Below are positions 1 through 8,666 of a stretch of 64,000 nt of DNA, piece after piece. The translations under genes were made by a program, and so were the position numbers. The notes under the pieces were generated by a model that did no database searches, was not told the origin of the DNA, and saw nothing but the letters and a program-made list of their open reading frames with translations. Every line of letters starts with the position of its first letter. The first letter of the stretch is position 1. This stretch comes from Spirosoma lacussanchae (GTDB lineage Bacteria > Bacteroidota > Bacteroidia > Cytophagales > Spirosomataceae). The stretch covers positions 2,405,639 to 2,469,638 of the forward strand of contig NZ_SWJG01000001.1 in NCBI RefSeq assembly GCF_005870035.1, written 5' to 3'.

Positions 1-241
1 TCGTATGCTGACGGAGGTGGGCCAGCGTCTCCAGCCCGCTCATCTGGGGCATGTTCAGGTCCAGCAGAATCAGGTCGGGCAAAGCAGGGGCTTCGGCCAG
101 CGCATCGAGGAGGGCCGTTCCACTGGTCAACGGTTTAAGCTGACATTCGGGACTGTACTGTGAAAAAACCTGCTGGATGATAAACAGATCGTCCTCATCA
201 TCGTCGACGATGAAAACGCATTCTTTAGTACGATGAGCCAT
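1..241 (-). CDS. Response regulator receiver protein (partial)
   Basis: The 5' 80 codons of a CheY-like receiver protein; the rest lies beyond the left edge. Translation starts at the ATG at 241-239 and reads MAHRTKECVFIVDDDEDD, giving the acidic Mg-binding cluster at the end of beta strand 1. It continues to LILLDLNMPQMSGLE, where the Asp of LLDLNMP is the expected phospho-acceptor. The early position of the acidic cluster and the DDEDD spacing resemble stand-alone Rcp1-type regulators that partner hybrid histidine kinases (family knowledge). No output domain can be seen because the gene is cut. Identity as a receiver domain is secure; the partner kinase is not in this window. Confidence 0.9.
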   Translation of the reverse strand, partial: MAHRTKECVFIVDDDEDDLFIIQQVFSQYSPECQLKPLTSGTALLDALAEAPALPDLILLDLNMPQMSGLETLAHLRQHT

Positions 242-887
242 GGTGGTAGGACTTGCCTTGCGGGCTTATAACTAGCATCAAGCCGCTCTGGTTCCTGGTT
301 TACTCATGGATTACGGATGCATATATACGCACAATCGCCTTGGTCGGGCTAATTACTAGTGTATTAGCCATTTATAGGGCCTGGCGAGCATTTTTATTTT
401 TTTACATATAGGTAAGTTTGCTTTACTCGGCGCAGGGATAGCCCAGTGAAACATCGGAATCAACGTACGAGCAGACTAATCCTTGTTTCCAGCTCAAACA
501 ACCTATCACTGACTCGCAGCGTGGTAACCAGTTCGTTGCTGGTCCTACCGGGCTGGTAGTTTTAGTCTATAATTCTCAACAGCACACCACCAGCCAACCT
601 GCCTACCCCTGCAGGCAGGTTATGCACACCGAGCCGACAAAAATCAAGGCCGCCAATTGGAATAAGCAACTGATTTTTACTGATTTATTCCCAGCTAGCC
701 GGGTCATAGAAAGGACTGTTCAGGGCTGTCAATTGAAGCAAGGCGGGGCGAGTATGCGGGTAATACATGGAGAATCTTGTTTCCGGTACATTTCTCTGTA
801 GTACATTCGTCGGTTTAAACAGAACGTAGTGAGCTTAGTTTATCTATTAATTTCGCACGAGCTTAGCATCAACGTAAATAGAGCAGA
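242..887. other. Intergenic region without a recognisable gene
   Basis: 646 bases between the divergent response regulator and carbonic anhydrase genes. I see no convincing reading frame or tRNA. It contains a small hairpin (GGCTAAT at 347-353 with ATTAGCC at 363-369) and a perfect 9-bp inverted repeat (AACCTGCCT at 596-604, AGGCAGGTT at 613-621). The latter includes the 12-mer CCTGCAGGCAGG, which recurs near 42407. Promoters for both flanking genes must lie here, but none matches the consensus well. Confidence 0.6.
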
Positions 888-1514
888 ATGGATATCGCAC
901 GCATTTTCGAAAACAACGAAACCTGGGTTCAGCAGAAGCTACATGTCGAACCAAATTACTTTAGTGAGCTCTCCAAAGGCCAAACACCCGATATTTTGTA
1001 CATCGGCTGCTCCGACAGCCGGGTATCGGCAGAAGAACTGATGGGCGTATCGCCCGGTGATGTGTTTGTCCTCAGAAACATTGCTAACATGGTTCCGAAT
1101 ACGGATTTGAGTGTCATGTCAGTTGTTAACTATGCCGTATTACATCTTAAGGTGAAACACATTGTCGTGTGTGGCCATTACTACTGCGGGGGGGTGCAGG
1201 CCGCCATGCAATCCGAAGACCTGGGCATACTGAATCCCTGGCTCAGAAATATACGGGATGTGTACAGAATGCACCGGGAGGAGCTGAATGCCATCCAGGA
1301 TGAGGAACAGCGCTACAAACGGTTGGTAGAGCTTAACGTAGAAGAGCAATGTATCAATGTGCTTAAAACGGCCGAAGTGCAGCAAGCCCGCCGGGATCGG
1401 GACATTACCATCCACGGCTGGGTGTTTGACGTTCACTCCGGCAAGTTGATTGATTTGAAGATCGACTTTATTAAAGTGCTCGAAAACATTAAAGAAATTT
1501 ATCGGCTGGATTAA
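888..1514 (+). CDS. can: Beta-class carbonic anhydrase
   Basis: 208 aa, a normal length for a compact beta carbonic anhydrase, a cytoplasmic zinc enzyme that interconverts CO2 and bicarbonate. The zinc site is complete: Cys41 in CSDSR (41-45) with the Asp43-Arg45 dyad, then His97 and Cys100 in GHYYCGG. The ATG at 888 precedes MDIARIFENN; an overlapping frame starting at 829 is a shadow. No Shine-Dalgarno is visible, as is common in Bacteroidota. It appears to be monocistronic, ending in a long hairpin at 1548-1605. Likely roles are bicarbonate supply for carboxylases and pH balance (inference). Product call is very secure; the symbol follows the E. coli naming for this class. Confidence 0.95.
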   Translation: MDIARIFENNETWVQQKLHVEPNYFSELSKGQTPDILYIGCSDSRVSAEELMGVSPGDVFVLRNIANMVPNTDLSVMSVVNYAVLHLKVKHIVVCGHYYCGGVQAAMQSEDLGILNPWLRNIRDVYRMHREELNAIQDEEQRYKRLVELNVEEQCINVLKTAEVQQARRDRDITIHGWVFDVHSGKLIDLKIDFIKVLENIKEIYRLD

Positions 1515-1547
1515 ATTGGCAGTTCAGAAAACAGCTATATAATTCAT

Positions 1548-1605
1548 TACCCAAACACGTTGCAGCCATGTGATTTGCTTCACATGGCTGCAACGTGTTT
1601 GGGTA
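1548..1605. terminator. Very long perfect hairpin behind carbonic anhydrase
   Basis: A 25-bp perfect stem (arms 1548-1572 and 1581-1605) with an 8-nt loop, 33 bases after the carbonic anhydrase stop. It is followed by TATTTATA rather than a clean T-run, so it may act as a terminator or as a 3' mRNA stabiliser. The stem is unusually long for an intrinsic terminator. Confidence 0.6.
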
Positions 1606-1867
1606 TATTTATAAGTACTGACTTAGCCCTGTACAAACGTCCGGCACGAATCCATACAAATACGGTTCAATCGGCCACTACCCAACTCCGCGGTAACGAA
1701 GGTAGGTATACGTCGGGAACGAAAGACGTGGCATAACCCAGCAACGGTCTGTTACGGGTCGCCCTACAGACTCAATAGTTCCCAATGACATCCAGATCGT
1801 TTGTTTGTACCTTGCTTACGAAAAGGCCAGTGCCGACTCTCTCACTGAAAAACGACTTTGTTTGTTT

Positions 1868-3067
1868 ATGATCCCTACCCCGGGCATTTCGACGAATGCG
1901 GTATCAAAAGCCCGCTTTGCTACTCAGCTGATCTTTTTCGTATGCGGCCTGGGTATGGCCAGCTGGGCCCCGATGGTGCCTTTCGCCAAAGACCGGCTCC
2001 GGTTAAATGATGCCAACTTAGGGTTGTTGTTATTGATGCTGGGGGCCGGGGCTATGCTCATGATGCCAACTTCAGGCTGGCTGGTGAGCCGTTTCGGGAG
2101 CCGGATTGTCATGGCCAGTGCCGCCCTGGTCATGGCCTTTACCCTGCCCCTGCTGTTGCTCCTCTCCTCGACCCTACCCATGGCCATAACTCTGTTCATA
2201 TTCGGCTCAGCCATCGGCGCGATCGACGTAGCCATGAACGCCCAGGGCGTGCACGTGCAAAACCTATATGGAAAACCGATTATGTCGTCTCTGCATGGCC
2301 TTTTTAGCGTGGGGGGGCTATTCGGTTCACTGGGCTTAGGCTTTCTGATCAGGCTGGGACTCAACCCCGTTTATGCCATCGGGAGTATCGCCGTGCTGAT
2401 CGTTGTCATTACCGGCACCCAGTACACGAGATTATTCCCTGCCGATGTTGAGCGACAGGCGATGGCTCAGTTTACAACCGGGCATGGTGAGCCGGCAGAA
2501 AACAGGCGGCCTCTTGCCTGGCTACAGGGCAGTGTGTTATTTCTGGGGTTTATGTGTTTCGCTGTTTTTTTGGCCGAAGGGGCCATCCTCGACTGGAGCG
2601 CTATCTTTTTACGGGACAATCAGGGTGTTAACGCTGAACTTGCCGGATCAGGGTATGCGGCTTTCTCGGTGGCCATGGCCACCATGCGGTTGGTTGGCGA
2701 CAGGCTCGTAACCCGGTTAAGTGGCAAAACGGTGGTAGTAGGCGGCAGTATACTGGGCGCAGTTGGCTTGACGGTCGCAGTTTTCAGTCCCTGGATATGG
2801 GGTACACTGATGGGTTTTGTCCTGCTTGGCCTGGGAGTCGCCAACGTGGTTCCGATATTTTTCAGCGCAGCGGGTCGATTGCCGGGTATTGCGCCCACGG
2901 TAAGTATACCAGTCATTACAACCATTGGCTATACCGGCTTATTGGCTGGCCCCGCTTTACTGGGCTTTATCGCCTATCATTTTTCGCTCCCGGCAGCGTT
3001 GTGCTTCGTCGCCCTGCTCCTGTTAGCCGTAGCGCTGGCCTATCAGATGAACGGGAAAACTAACTGA
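1868..3067 (+). CDS. MFS transporter, YbjJ-like
   Basis: A 399-aa polytopic protein with about 12 hydrophobic segments, typical of the major facilitator superfamily. The motif between helices 2 and 3 is present as GWLVSRFGSR, and the N-terminal part (GLGMASWAPMVPFAKDRL) resembles the YbjJ/FucP-like branch. The frame is open upstream to a TTG at 1805. I prefer the ATG at 1868 (MIPTPGIS) because a promoter-like TACCTTG sits at 1808-1814, over the longer form. It likely exports or imports a small solute by proton coupling; nothing nearby points to a substrate. It is flanked by hairpins and seems to be transcribed alone. Confidence 0.85.
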   Translation: MIPTPGISTNAVSKARFATQLIFFVCGLGMASWAPMVPFAKDRLRLNDANLGLLLLMLGAGAMLMMPTSGWLVSRFGSRIVMASAALVMAFTLPLLLLLSSTLPMAITLFIFGSAIGAIDVAMNAQGVHVQNLYGKPIMSSLHGLFSVGGLFGSLGLGFLIRLGLNPVYAIGSIAVLIVVITGTQYTRLFPADVERQAMAQFTTGHGEPAENRRPLAWLQGSVLFLGFMCFAVFLAEGAILDWSAIFLRDNQGVNAELAGSGYAAFSVAMATMRLVGDRLVTRLSGKTVVVGGSILGAVGLTVAVFSPWIWGTLMGFVLLGLGVANVVPIFFSAAGRLPGIAPTVSIPVITTIGYTGLLAGPALLGFIAYHFSLPAALCFVALLLLAVALAYQMNGKTN

Positions 3068-3092
3068 GTATTCCTTGCTCATGCATGTCAGT

Positions 3093-3263
3093 ACCAGGTA
3101 GTTAACTACCTGGTCGGCTCCCTGAAGGCCGCGCTAGGGGTCAGCCACAACAGCATTCCGTCTGAAGCAGTCTTGTGGCGGATTCGACCCCCGATCTGGG
3201 AGAAGTACAACAACAGAACACCCCTCGGCAACGAATCCAGAATAGGACGATGCCGAGGGGTGT
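3093..3263. other. Array of three consecutive hairpins
   Basis: Three inverted repeats follow the MFS gene with no reading frame. (1) ACCAGGTAG at 3093-3101 pairs with CTACCTGGT at 3106-3114 around TTAA. (2) GGGGTC 3137-3142 and CCACAA 3145-3150 pair with TTGTGG 3173-3178 and GACCCC 3186-3191. (3) ACACCCCTCGGCA at 3218-3230 pairs with TGCCGAGGGGTGT at 3251-3263. The first could serve as a terminator. Together they could be a structured RNA, a REP-like repeat or the scar of a former insertion; the sequence alone does not decide. Confidence 0.5.
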
Positions 3264-3757
3264 ATTGCCCTAAAATAGCTTGACAGATTTAGGAGCTGTT
3301 TTGAGTGACCAAGATAACGTCTTTGAGTGGTACTTTTTGCTTATAATCAGCTTTGCTCGTACCCCACCGCTTCGTCAATTGACCTTCCAACAGTTAAATA
3401 GACGTGGTTTATCATTACTAAATCAGAATAATGGAACGCTATAGCATGTCCATCATCCTAATCTAATAATGATAAACCACATCTTATAAATTACTACGCA
3501 AAGTAGCAGATGAGAATTTGTCTATTTCCTTATCAGAGAACGTAAAATCTTCCATCTCCAATAATTTAGAGGCAGATAAGTAACCTTTGCTTAAAGTTCT
3601 CGGAGCGTATTTGTAGAAAATAGACGCATTTTTTATCAATTTACCTCATTAAACAACTGCATATTGGTATCTGAACTATTTATTGATTGTTTCAGCAATG
3701 AGTAATAAAAGGATAAGTGCCAATACTAATGCTTAGAACTGTGCACTTGTTCCCCCA
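3264..3757. other. AT-rich non-coding stretch with an inverted repeat
   Basis: About 490 bases without a convincing gene, where composition drops from GC-rich to AT-rich near 3290. It contains a perfect 14-bp inverted repeat, GTGGTTTATCATTA at 3404-3417 and its complement at 3467-3480, with 49 bases between. The match continues imperfectly inward. It lies downstream of the DUF262 gene and could be its terminator or the edge of an acquired segment. Confidence 0.5.
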
Positions 3758-5695
3758 TTATTTTACAAACCTCAATCGAAGAATTTTAACTTTTTGATCG
3801 TAGTCACCAAGCTTAATGGCCCATCTCTTCTCCACAAACTCAAGTAGCTTTACTCCTCTCTTTAATATTTCCTGTGCGGTCCAGTCTGGACATTGAGAAA
3901 CTTCTATCTCTGAATATGAGCCGTATCTGTAACCCGCCAAACCATCCTTCCTGTCTACTTTTGTCTTGAAGCAAATATTTTGCAAACTAGAGTTTTTAGC
4001 TGTAGATAAGGGTAACAAGTTTCCTAAGCTATCAGCAAGAATTTGACGCTCTGATGCACTATAATGATTATTAATTACAGACCAGCAATCTGCACTAGCA
4101 TTTTGAGGATATATATGCTCTACGGTAATGTAGTCAGATGATTCTTTATTGAGCTCGTTCCAATCTATCTTGTTTCTTGCCGTTTTTGTCTGTCCTTTAA
4201 GACTAAGCTCATATTCGTATAATAAATATCTTATTGCTTCCCATTTATAGAATCCTCTTCTGAAACTATCAATTAACCTATCTTCTACTAGTCCATATTT
4301 ATTAATAACTTTGTTGCGCTCAATCAAGGTGTTTATATATGAACCAATTTTGTCCTTTTTTTTTGAGTGTTGCAATACCATATCATAAAATTCACTTTGA
4401 TTATTGAATCTGTGGAAGAATATGCTAACGAATAAAAGTCTTTCTAATAGACTTAGAAATATTACAGAACGCTCCTTTGGTGTTTCGCTACTATATACGT
4501 CAAGCAAAAGAGGTAATACTGAATTTATTCCTAATCTATGTATTCTAGTTAAATACAGTTTTTCTTCATCGTTAAACTTATTACTGGATGCAGGATTAAA
4601 TATATCATACCACACAAGTATAGAAGCTTGAAGATCACTTGCATACTCATAAATATTTTTTACTGAAAGTTTTTTACTTGCAGTCTTTGTATCTATATTC
4701 TTCGGCGTAAATTTATTTTCTAATAAAAAGTCAGGATAATCTTTTCTGAATCTTTCTATATATATACGATTTAATGCTCCTCTATTTTCTGCTTTAAAAA
4801 ATTCTGGCCCAAAATATCGAAGTGTATGGTTTAATAAAAATAGATCATCATCCAAAGGTTTCTCCTTGTTTTTCCCCAATACATGGTATAAGGCTTTCCA
4901 GCAATCATTAACAGTTCTTCTAAGCTTCTGTTGTTCATACTCTTTAACATCAAATTTGGTCGATAGATATATTAGTCTGTTTTTTAATAGCTCTAAATGA
5001 GACAGAGGTTTACCTCTATTATTCATCGTTTCAAAAGCTACAAAGACATCTATATCACTAGATATTGTATAGATATTGAAAAGAAATCTCTGTGTAATTT
5101 TTGTAAATATATTCTCAATATCAGCTTTATTAAGTTCCTGCAACCTTTCAATAAAGAAATTTTTAGCTCTATATAAATTTAAAGTATAAATTGTTTCTTC
5201 TTCTATGTAGCTATCGCTATTTTTTTCTCTGAAAATATTTTTCTTTAAAAAATTGCAACTTGGATTATCTTTTTCATAACCGAATATATATGATCTTGAT
5301 ATGCCATCATCTTTAGAATCGAATATAAATCGCTTTCTAATTTCTTGTATCGTGTTAAAATTTAGCTTAGAAGTCTCGCTAACAGATTCAGTTATGGCCT
5401 GCAATAATATCACAGTAGTAGTTAGTCGCTGCTGACCGTCAACAACAAAATATGGCTTAAAGCTCTTAGATTTAATTATCCATAAATCATCCTCCCAAGT
5501 TTCGTAAATATGGCTACTAACTTCTTCTAAAGTCAGAACGCCTACGTAGTGATTCTTTTCATTTTCTAATTGTAAAACATCTCCCCAATACTCTTTTAGT
5601 TGCTTTTCACCCCAAGCATATCCACGTTGATAATCAGGTATTCTGTAAAGTTTTTCTGTAAATAGTTTGGAGACGGATTGTAATTGTGTATCCAT
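3758..5695 (-). CDS. GmrSD-type DUF262/DUF1524 defence protein
   Basis: 645 aa. The N-terminal DUF262 domain shows IPDYQRGY (19-26) and the signature VDGQQRLTT (85-93). This ParB/sulfiredoxin-like fold is the NTP-using GmrS part in known members. The C-terminal DUF1524 domain has an HNH-like nuclease core: TVEHIYPQN (His527), SLGNLLPL (556-563) and the following Asn/Lys segment. Such single-chain GmrS-GmrD fusions include type IV restriction enzymes that cut modified phage DNA and other DNA-cleaving defence effectors (family knowledge). The gene is far more AT-rich than its neighbours and stands alone between a hairpin array and ssrA, which suggests horizontal gain. All key residues are intact, so it is probably active. 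The modification it senses cannot be read from the sequence. Confidence 0.88.
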   Translation of the reverse strand: MDTQLQSVSKLFTEKLYRIPDYQRGYAWGEKQLKEYWGDVLQLENEKNHYVGVLTLEEVSSHIYETWEDDLWIIKSKSFKPYFVVDGQQRLTTTVILLQAITESVSETSKLNFNTIQEIRKRFIFDSKDDGISRSYIFGYEKDNPSCNFLKKNIFREKNSDSYIEEETIYTLNLYRAKNFFIERLQELNKADIENIFTKITQRFLFNIYTISSDIDVFVAFETMNNRGKPLSHLELLKNRLIYLSTKFDVKEYEQQKLRRTVNDCWKALYHVLGKNKEKPLDDDLFLLNHTLRYFGPEFFKAENRGALNRIYIERFRKDYPDFLLENKFTPKNIDTKTASKKLSVKNIYEYASDLQASILVWYDIFNPASSNKFNDEEKLYLTRIHRLGINSVLPLLLDVYSSETPKERSVIFLSLLERLLFVSIFFHRFNNQSEFYDMVLQHSKKKDKIGSYINTLIERNKVINKYGLVEDRLIDSFRRGFYKWEAIRYLLYEYELSLKGQTKTARNKIDWNELNKESSDYITVEHIYPQNASADCWSVINNHYSASERQILADSLGNLLPLSTAKNSSLQNICFKTKVDRKDGLAGYRYGSYSEIEVSQCPDWTAQEILKRGVKLLEFVEKRWAIKLGDYDQKVKILRLRFVK

Positions 5696-5788
5696 AATAA
5701 GCTAAAATGTTTTTTACTGGGAATACTTCAATCGATTGACTTTTATCAACTAAGTTATGAAGTTGTAATACCTTGCATGCAACCCATT

Positions 5789-5823
5789 AAAAACCCCGAA
5801 ACTGATCCAATTTCGGGGTTTTT
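5789..5823. terminator. Intrinsic terminator behind ssrA
   Basis: A perfect 13-bp stem (AAAAACCCCGAAA at 5789-5801, TTTCGGGGTTTTT at 5811-5823) with a 9-nt loop. It has a T-run on either strand and lies 11 bases beyond the tmRNA 3' end. Confidence 0.85.
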
Positions 5824-5833
5824 GGGAATTTTG

Positions 5834-6204
5834 TGGAGACGGAGAGATTCGAACTCTCGTCCAGTCAAGGAACCCGTCGTGCCTTCTACATGCTTAGCCG
5901 CGATTGGGATTGTCGGGAATCGGGCAGGATCGCGTCAGGCCAACCTTCATCCGTAGGTGCTTGTGTCTTACTCAGCCGTTAACACCATAAACTGAGCCAG
6001 CGCTGCGAGTCGATGCCTCCTGATCCAGCCAGCAGCACGTAGACCGGGGAGACAATGGCTATTGCTTAATCCTCCGGATTAGGCAGCCATGGCGTAGTTA
6101 TATTCGCCAGTTATTGTTTTGACGATTTGTTTGGGCGGGAAATACCGTCAACTCCCGGCATGCTTACACGCGACCTCAGCAAGCTGTCAATTCCGGTCGT
6201 CCCC
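5834..6204 (-). ncRNA. ssrA: tmRNA (transfer-messenger RNA)
   Basis: Rescues stalled ribosomes with SmpB and tags the nascent peptide for proteolysis. On the minus strand the RNA starts with GGGGACG at 6204. It ends in the T-arm GAGAGTTCGAATCTCTC followed by CGTCTCC; the two ends pair as a 7-bp acceptor stem with one G-U. The discriminator A is at 5834 and the CCA is not encoded. The tag frame at 6108-6079 is GGC GAA TAT AAC TAC GCC ATG GCT GCC TAA, giving GEYNYAMAA. It is followed by pseudoknot-forming sequence. The length of about 371 nt is normal. A terminator follows directly. Its 3' end faces the AT-rich DUF262 block, a position often used by integrating elements. Confidence 0.95.
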
Positions 6205-6374
6205 AGTGTGAACACCCGGTAGGGCGCGTACTCAAACAACGCCTGCCGTACCCGGTTGGTTCACTGATTTACTCACAATTTTGTCGTCATATTGTGCCAG
6301 AACAGCAAACTTATTCGTTCTGAATTAGTTATGCCGCTACCCCGGTCCCTACCGGCCTACGCTCTTCATCACCA

Positions 6375-7016
6375 ATGACACTGACGCCGTTCGAAACCGA
6401 CCTCTACCAGCTGCTGACTCCTTTTTTTGACGGACACGGCTATTCGCTTATTCCCGAAAAGAAGCAGTACCGCCACCAGACTCCGCAGGGGTTTCTGAAT
6501 GTCATCCTGTCGCCCTCGTTCTACGACAGCGAGACGCTGCTCGAAGTTAATTTCGGCTGCCGCAACCAGCAGGTCGAGCAGATCGCCCAGCAGTTTCTTA
6601 ACAATCTGGTCGATTTCCGGTCCGATGCCAATACCCTCATCATCTCCATAGGCAAGTTCACCGAGCGGCTCTATTTCCGGTATAAAATCGGCTCCCCGGC
6701 CGACCTGGCCGCTGTGTGTGACGAAATCCGCGATTTTTTTGATACTCACGGCTTCGCGTTTCTGCAGGATGTCTGTAGCCTGCCCACCCTCGACCGGCTG
6801 TTCAACGAACAGGCAAATCAGCCTTGTCCCTACGTCTACAACCAGGCGCACCGCTGCTATAAAGGGCTGATCGTAGCCCGACTCAACCACAACCCCCATT
6901 TCGATGGGCTCATCGATGCGTATCGGCATATGCTGACCCGCCAGACCCAGAACCCCTACGAACAGATGAACTTCGAGCGGCTGATTGCTTACCTCAATCA
7001 CTACTCGGCCAACTGA
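6375..7016 (+). CDS. Hypothetical protein
   Basis: 213 aa, soluble, with no signal peptide or membrane segment. I do not recognise the family. The protein is rich in aromatic and acidic residues (for example LYFRYKIGSP and CDEIRDFFDTHGFAFL). It looks like a mixed alpha/beta fold, with a conserved-looking FGCRNQQVEQIAQ segment. The ATG at 6375 follows a 170-base spacer after ssrA, and codon usage matches the GC-rich neighbours, so it belongs to the core genome rather than the AT-rich block. The opposite-strand frame over the same bases is a shadow. Function unknown. Confidence 0.75.
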   Translation: MTLTPFETDLYQLLTPFFDGHGYSLIPEKKQYRHQTPQGFLNVILSPSFYDSETLLEVNFGCRNQQVEQIAQQFLNNLVDFRSDANTLIISIGKFTERLYFRYKIGSPADLAAVCDEIRDFFDTHGFAFLQDVCSLPTLDRLFNEQANQPCPYVYNQAHRCYKGLIVARLNHNPHFDGLIDAYRHMLTRQTQNPYEQMNFERLIAYLNHYSAN

Positions 7017-7045
7017 ACTACCGTCGGTCGCGGACCCGGCAGGCG

Positions 7046-8029
7046 CTACGGCCGTATAAACCGGGCTATACCGGTTGCCAGACCGGGGGTTAGCGGATAG
7101 TTCGGGTCCGTATAGGTTCGCAGGTGCTCGAGCCCGCTGGCGGGGGCGTCTTTCAGGACGTGGTTCATCTGGTCGAACAGCAGCAGCCGTGCGTCGGGGC
7201 GGGCGGCCTTCAGCGCTTCGGCTTCGCTGATGGCCACCTGCAAATCGTGCCGGCCGTTGATGATCAGGATAGCGCCGGGCACGTCTTTAAGGACCAGGGC
7301 GGGGTCGTACTGCATCCAGGATATCATGGCGGGCTGTAGTTTCGGGTGCAGCACCATCAGCGCGCTTGTTTCGGGTGCCGTAACCCGCTGGCCGGCCCGC
7401 AGGGAGTCGAGGTCGCGGTAGGCCAGTTCGCGGGCGGATTCAGGCAGTTGCTGCAACTGGGTTTTGAGCACCTCGGCAATGTTACGTCCTGCCCCGGCCA
7501 GGGAGATGAACCCGGCCGGTTTGGTTGCCCGGGCCGCCAGCATACCCACCAGCGAACCTTCCGAGTGCCCGGCTACGTAGACCCGGCTAAACCGTTTATC
7601 GGCCATCAGCTGCCGGATAAACCCCACCGCATCCTGCACATAGTAGTCGAAGCGGTGGTCTTCCGGCTTTATCAGCGCACTGGTAGCCAGGGTATTGGTC
7701 CCCGACCCGCGTTTGTCGTACCGAGCCACGGCAATTCCCTGCTTAACCAGGCTGTCGGCCAGCAGACGGTACGAAGCGGCTTTGAGCGTACCCAGGCTCG
7801 CAATCTGCCCCGGGCTGTTTCCGTCGCGGTCGGTGGGCCCCGAGCCAGCAATCAGTAGTACGACCGGAACCGGTTTACGAGAATCAGCGGGTAGGCTCAG
7901 GGTTCCCTCCAGGGTCAGGCTCAGGCCAGCCGGTACGGTTGTGGTATATCGGATGGGTTCGGTCGTTTGGGCCAATGCTGACCCGGCTGTAAGACCGATC
8001 AGGAGTACCAATTGAAGATGTATACGCAT
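7046..8029 (-). CDS. Secreted alpha/beta hydrolase
   Basis: 327 aa with a signal peptide (MRIHLQLVLLIGLTAGSALAQ), so it acts in the periplasm or outside. The serine-hydrolase triad is visible: Ser156 in GHSEGS (154-159), Asp262 in INGRHDLQV and His290 in QMNHVLKD. An oxyanion-type segment LIAGSGPTDRDGNSPG lies at about 59-74. It resembles the acyl-peptide hydrolase-like/esterase group annotated as alpha/beta hydrolases in Bacteroidota. The substrate is unknown; an ester or short peptide is likely. It is convergent with the preceding unknown gene and is probably transcribed alone. Confidence 0.88.
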   Translation of the reverse strand: MRIHLQLVLLIGLTAGSALAQTTEPIRYTTTVPAGLSLTLEGTLSLPADSRKPVPVVLLIAGSGPTDRDGNSPGQIASLGTLKAASYRLLADSLVKQGIAVARYDKRGSGTNTLATSALIKPEDHRFDYYVQDAVGFIRQLMADKRFSRVYVAGHSEGSLVGMLAARATKPAGFISLAGAGRNIAEVLKTQLQQLPESARELAYRDLDSLRAGQRVTAPETSALMVLHPKLQPAMISWMQYDPALVLKDVPGAILIINGRHDLQVAISEAEALKAARPDARLLLFDQMNHVLKDAPASGLEHLRTYTDPNYPLTPGLATGIARFIRP

Positions 8030-8095
8030 GAAGTGAAGGGTACTGTGACTACTATTAATCAGAATAGCGGACGAAGCGATTGCCCTCGAATATCC

Positions 8096-8590
8096 TCATT
8101 TTTTCTCGATAACGCTGACATTTCCGCTGCCTTCGAGGTAGCACAGCTTCACGGTGGTATAGTCCTCCACCCCTTTTTCGCGCAGAATCCCTTTCAGTTC
8201 ATCTTCGGTCAGCAGTTCCCGCTTCATAGTTTGGCGCTGCAGGACGCCGTCTTTGATCAGTAGAGCTGGCTCCGGGGAGGCCACCCGGTCAAAAAACACG
8301 GATCGATAGCCGAGCCAGTTGATCAGATAATCCCAGAAAACGAGTGTGCCAACCAGCACAACCCCTTCTGTGACGGATTCGTATGTTCCAGCCATGGCAT
8401 TCTGGGCCGCGTCGGAGACCAGCGTTACCAGGAGCAGATCACTGATATTGAGCTGCCCCGTCCCCCGCCGGAACGCACGGAAATAAGCCAGCACCACCAG
8501 GTAGGTCAGGGTACCCCGCACGAAAATTTCGGCTACAGAACTGCTGGGGATAAATACACTATCCCAGTCGATTTCCAATAATTTGTCCAT
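8096..8590 (-). CDS. DUF421 (YetF-type) membrane protein
   Basis: 164 aa. The N-terminal half has about three hydrophobic segments, including the typical YLVVLAYFRAFRRGTGQLNISDLL. The C-terminal half is the small soluble YetF domain (PALLIKDGVLQRQTMKRELLTEDELKGILREKG). The family is widespread but of uncertain function; roles in spore or stress resistance have been reported for Bacillus members. The start at 8590 is an ATG and gives the standard family N-terminus. It is divergent from cobT. Confidence 0.88.
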   Translation of the reverse strand: MDKLLEIDWDSVFIPSSSVAEIFVRGTLTYLVVLAYFRAFRRGTGQLNISDLLLVTLVSDAAQNAMAGTYESVTEGVVLVGTLVFWDYLINWLGYRSVFFDRVASPEPALLIKDGVLQRQTMKRELLTEDELKGILREKGVEDYTTVKLCYLEGSGNVSVIEKK

Positions 8591-8666
8591 TATATGGGCT
8601 GTTCAGTCTGTTTCTAACAACTCATTTAAGACCTTTGAGTTCGTAAAAGCTTTTGTGATTACACGT

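Noticed and set aside
3290-6204. Complete integrative element at ssrA
   Set aside because: No integrase and no second copy of the tmRNA 3' end was found; only the composition shift supports acquisition.
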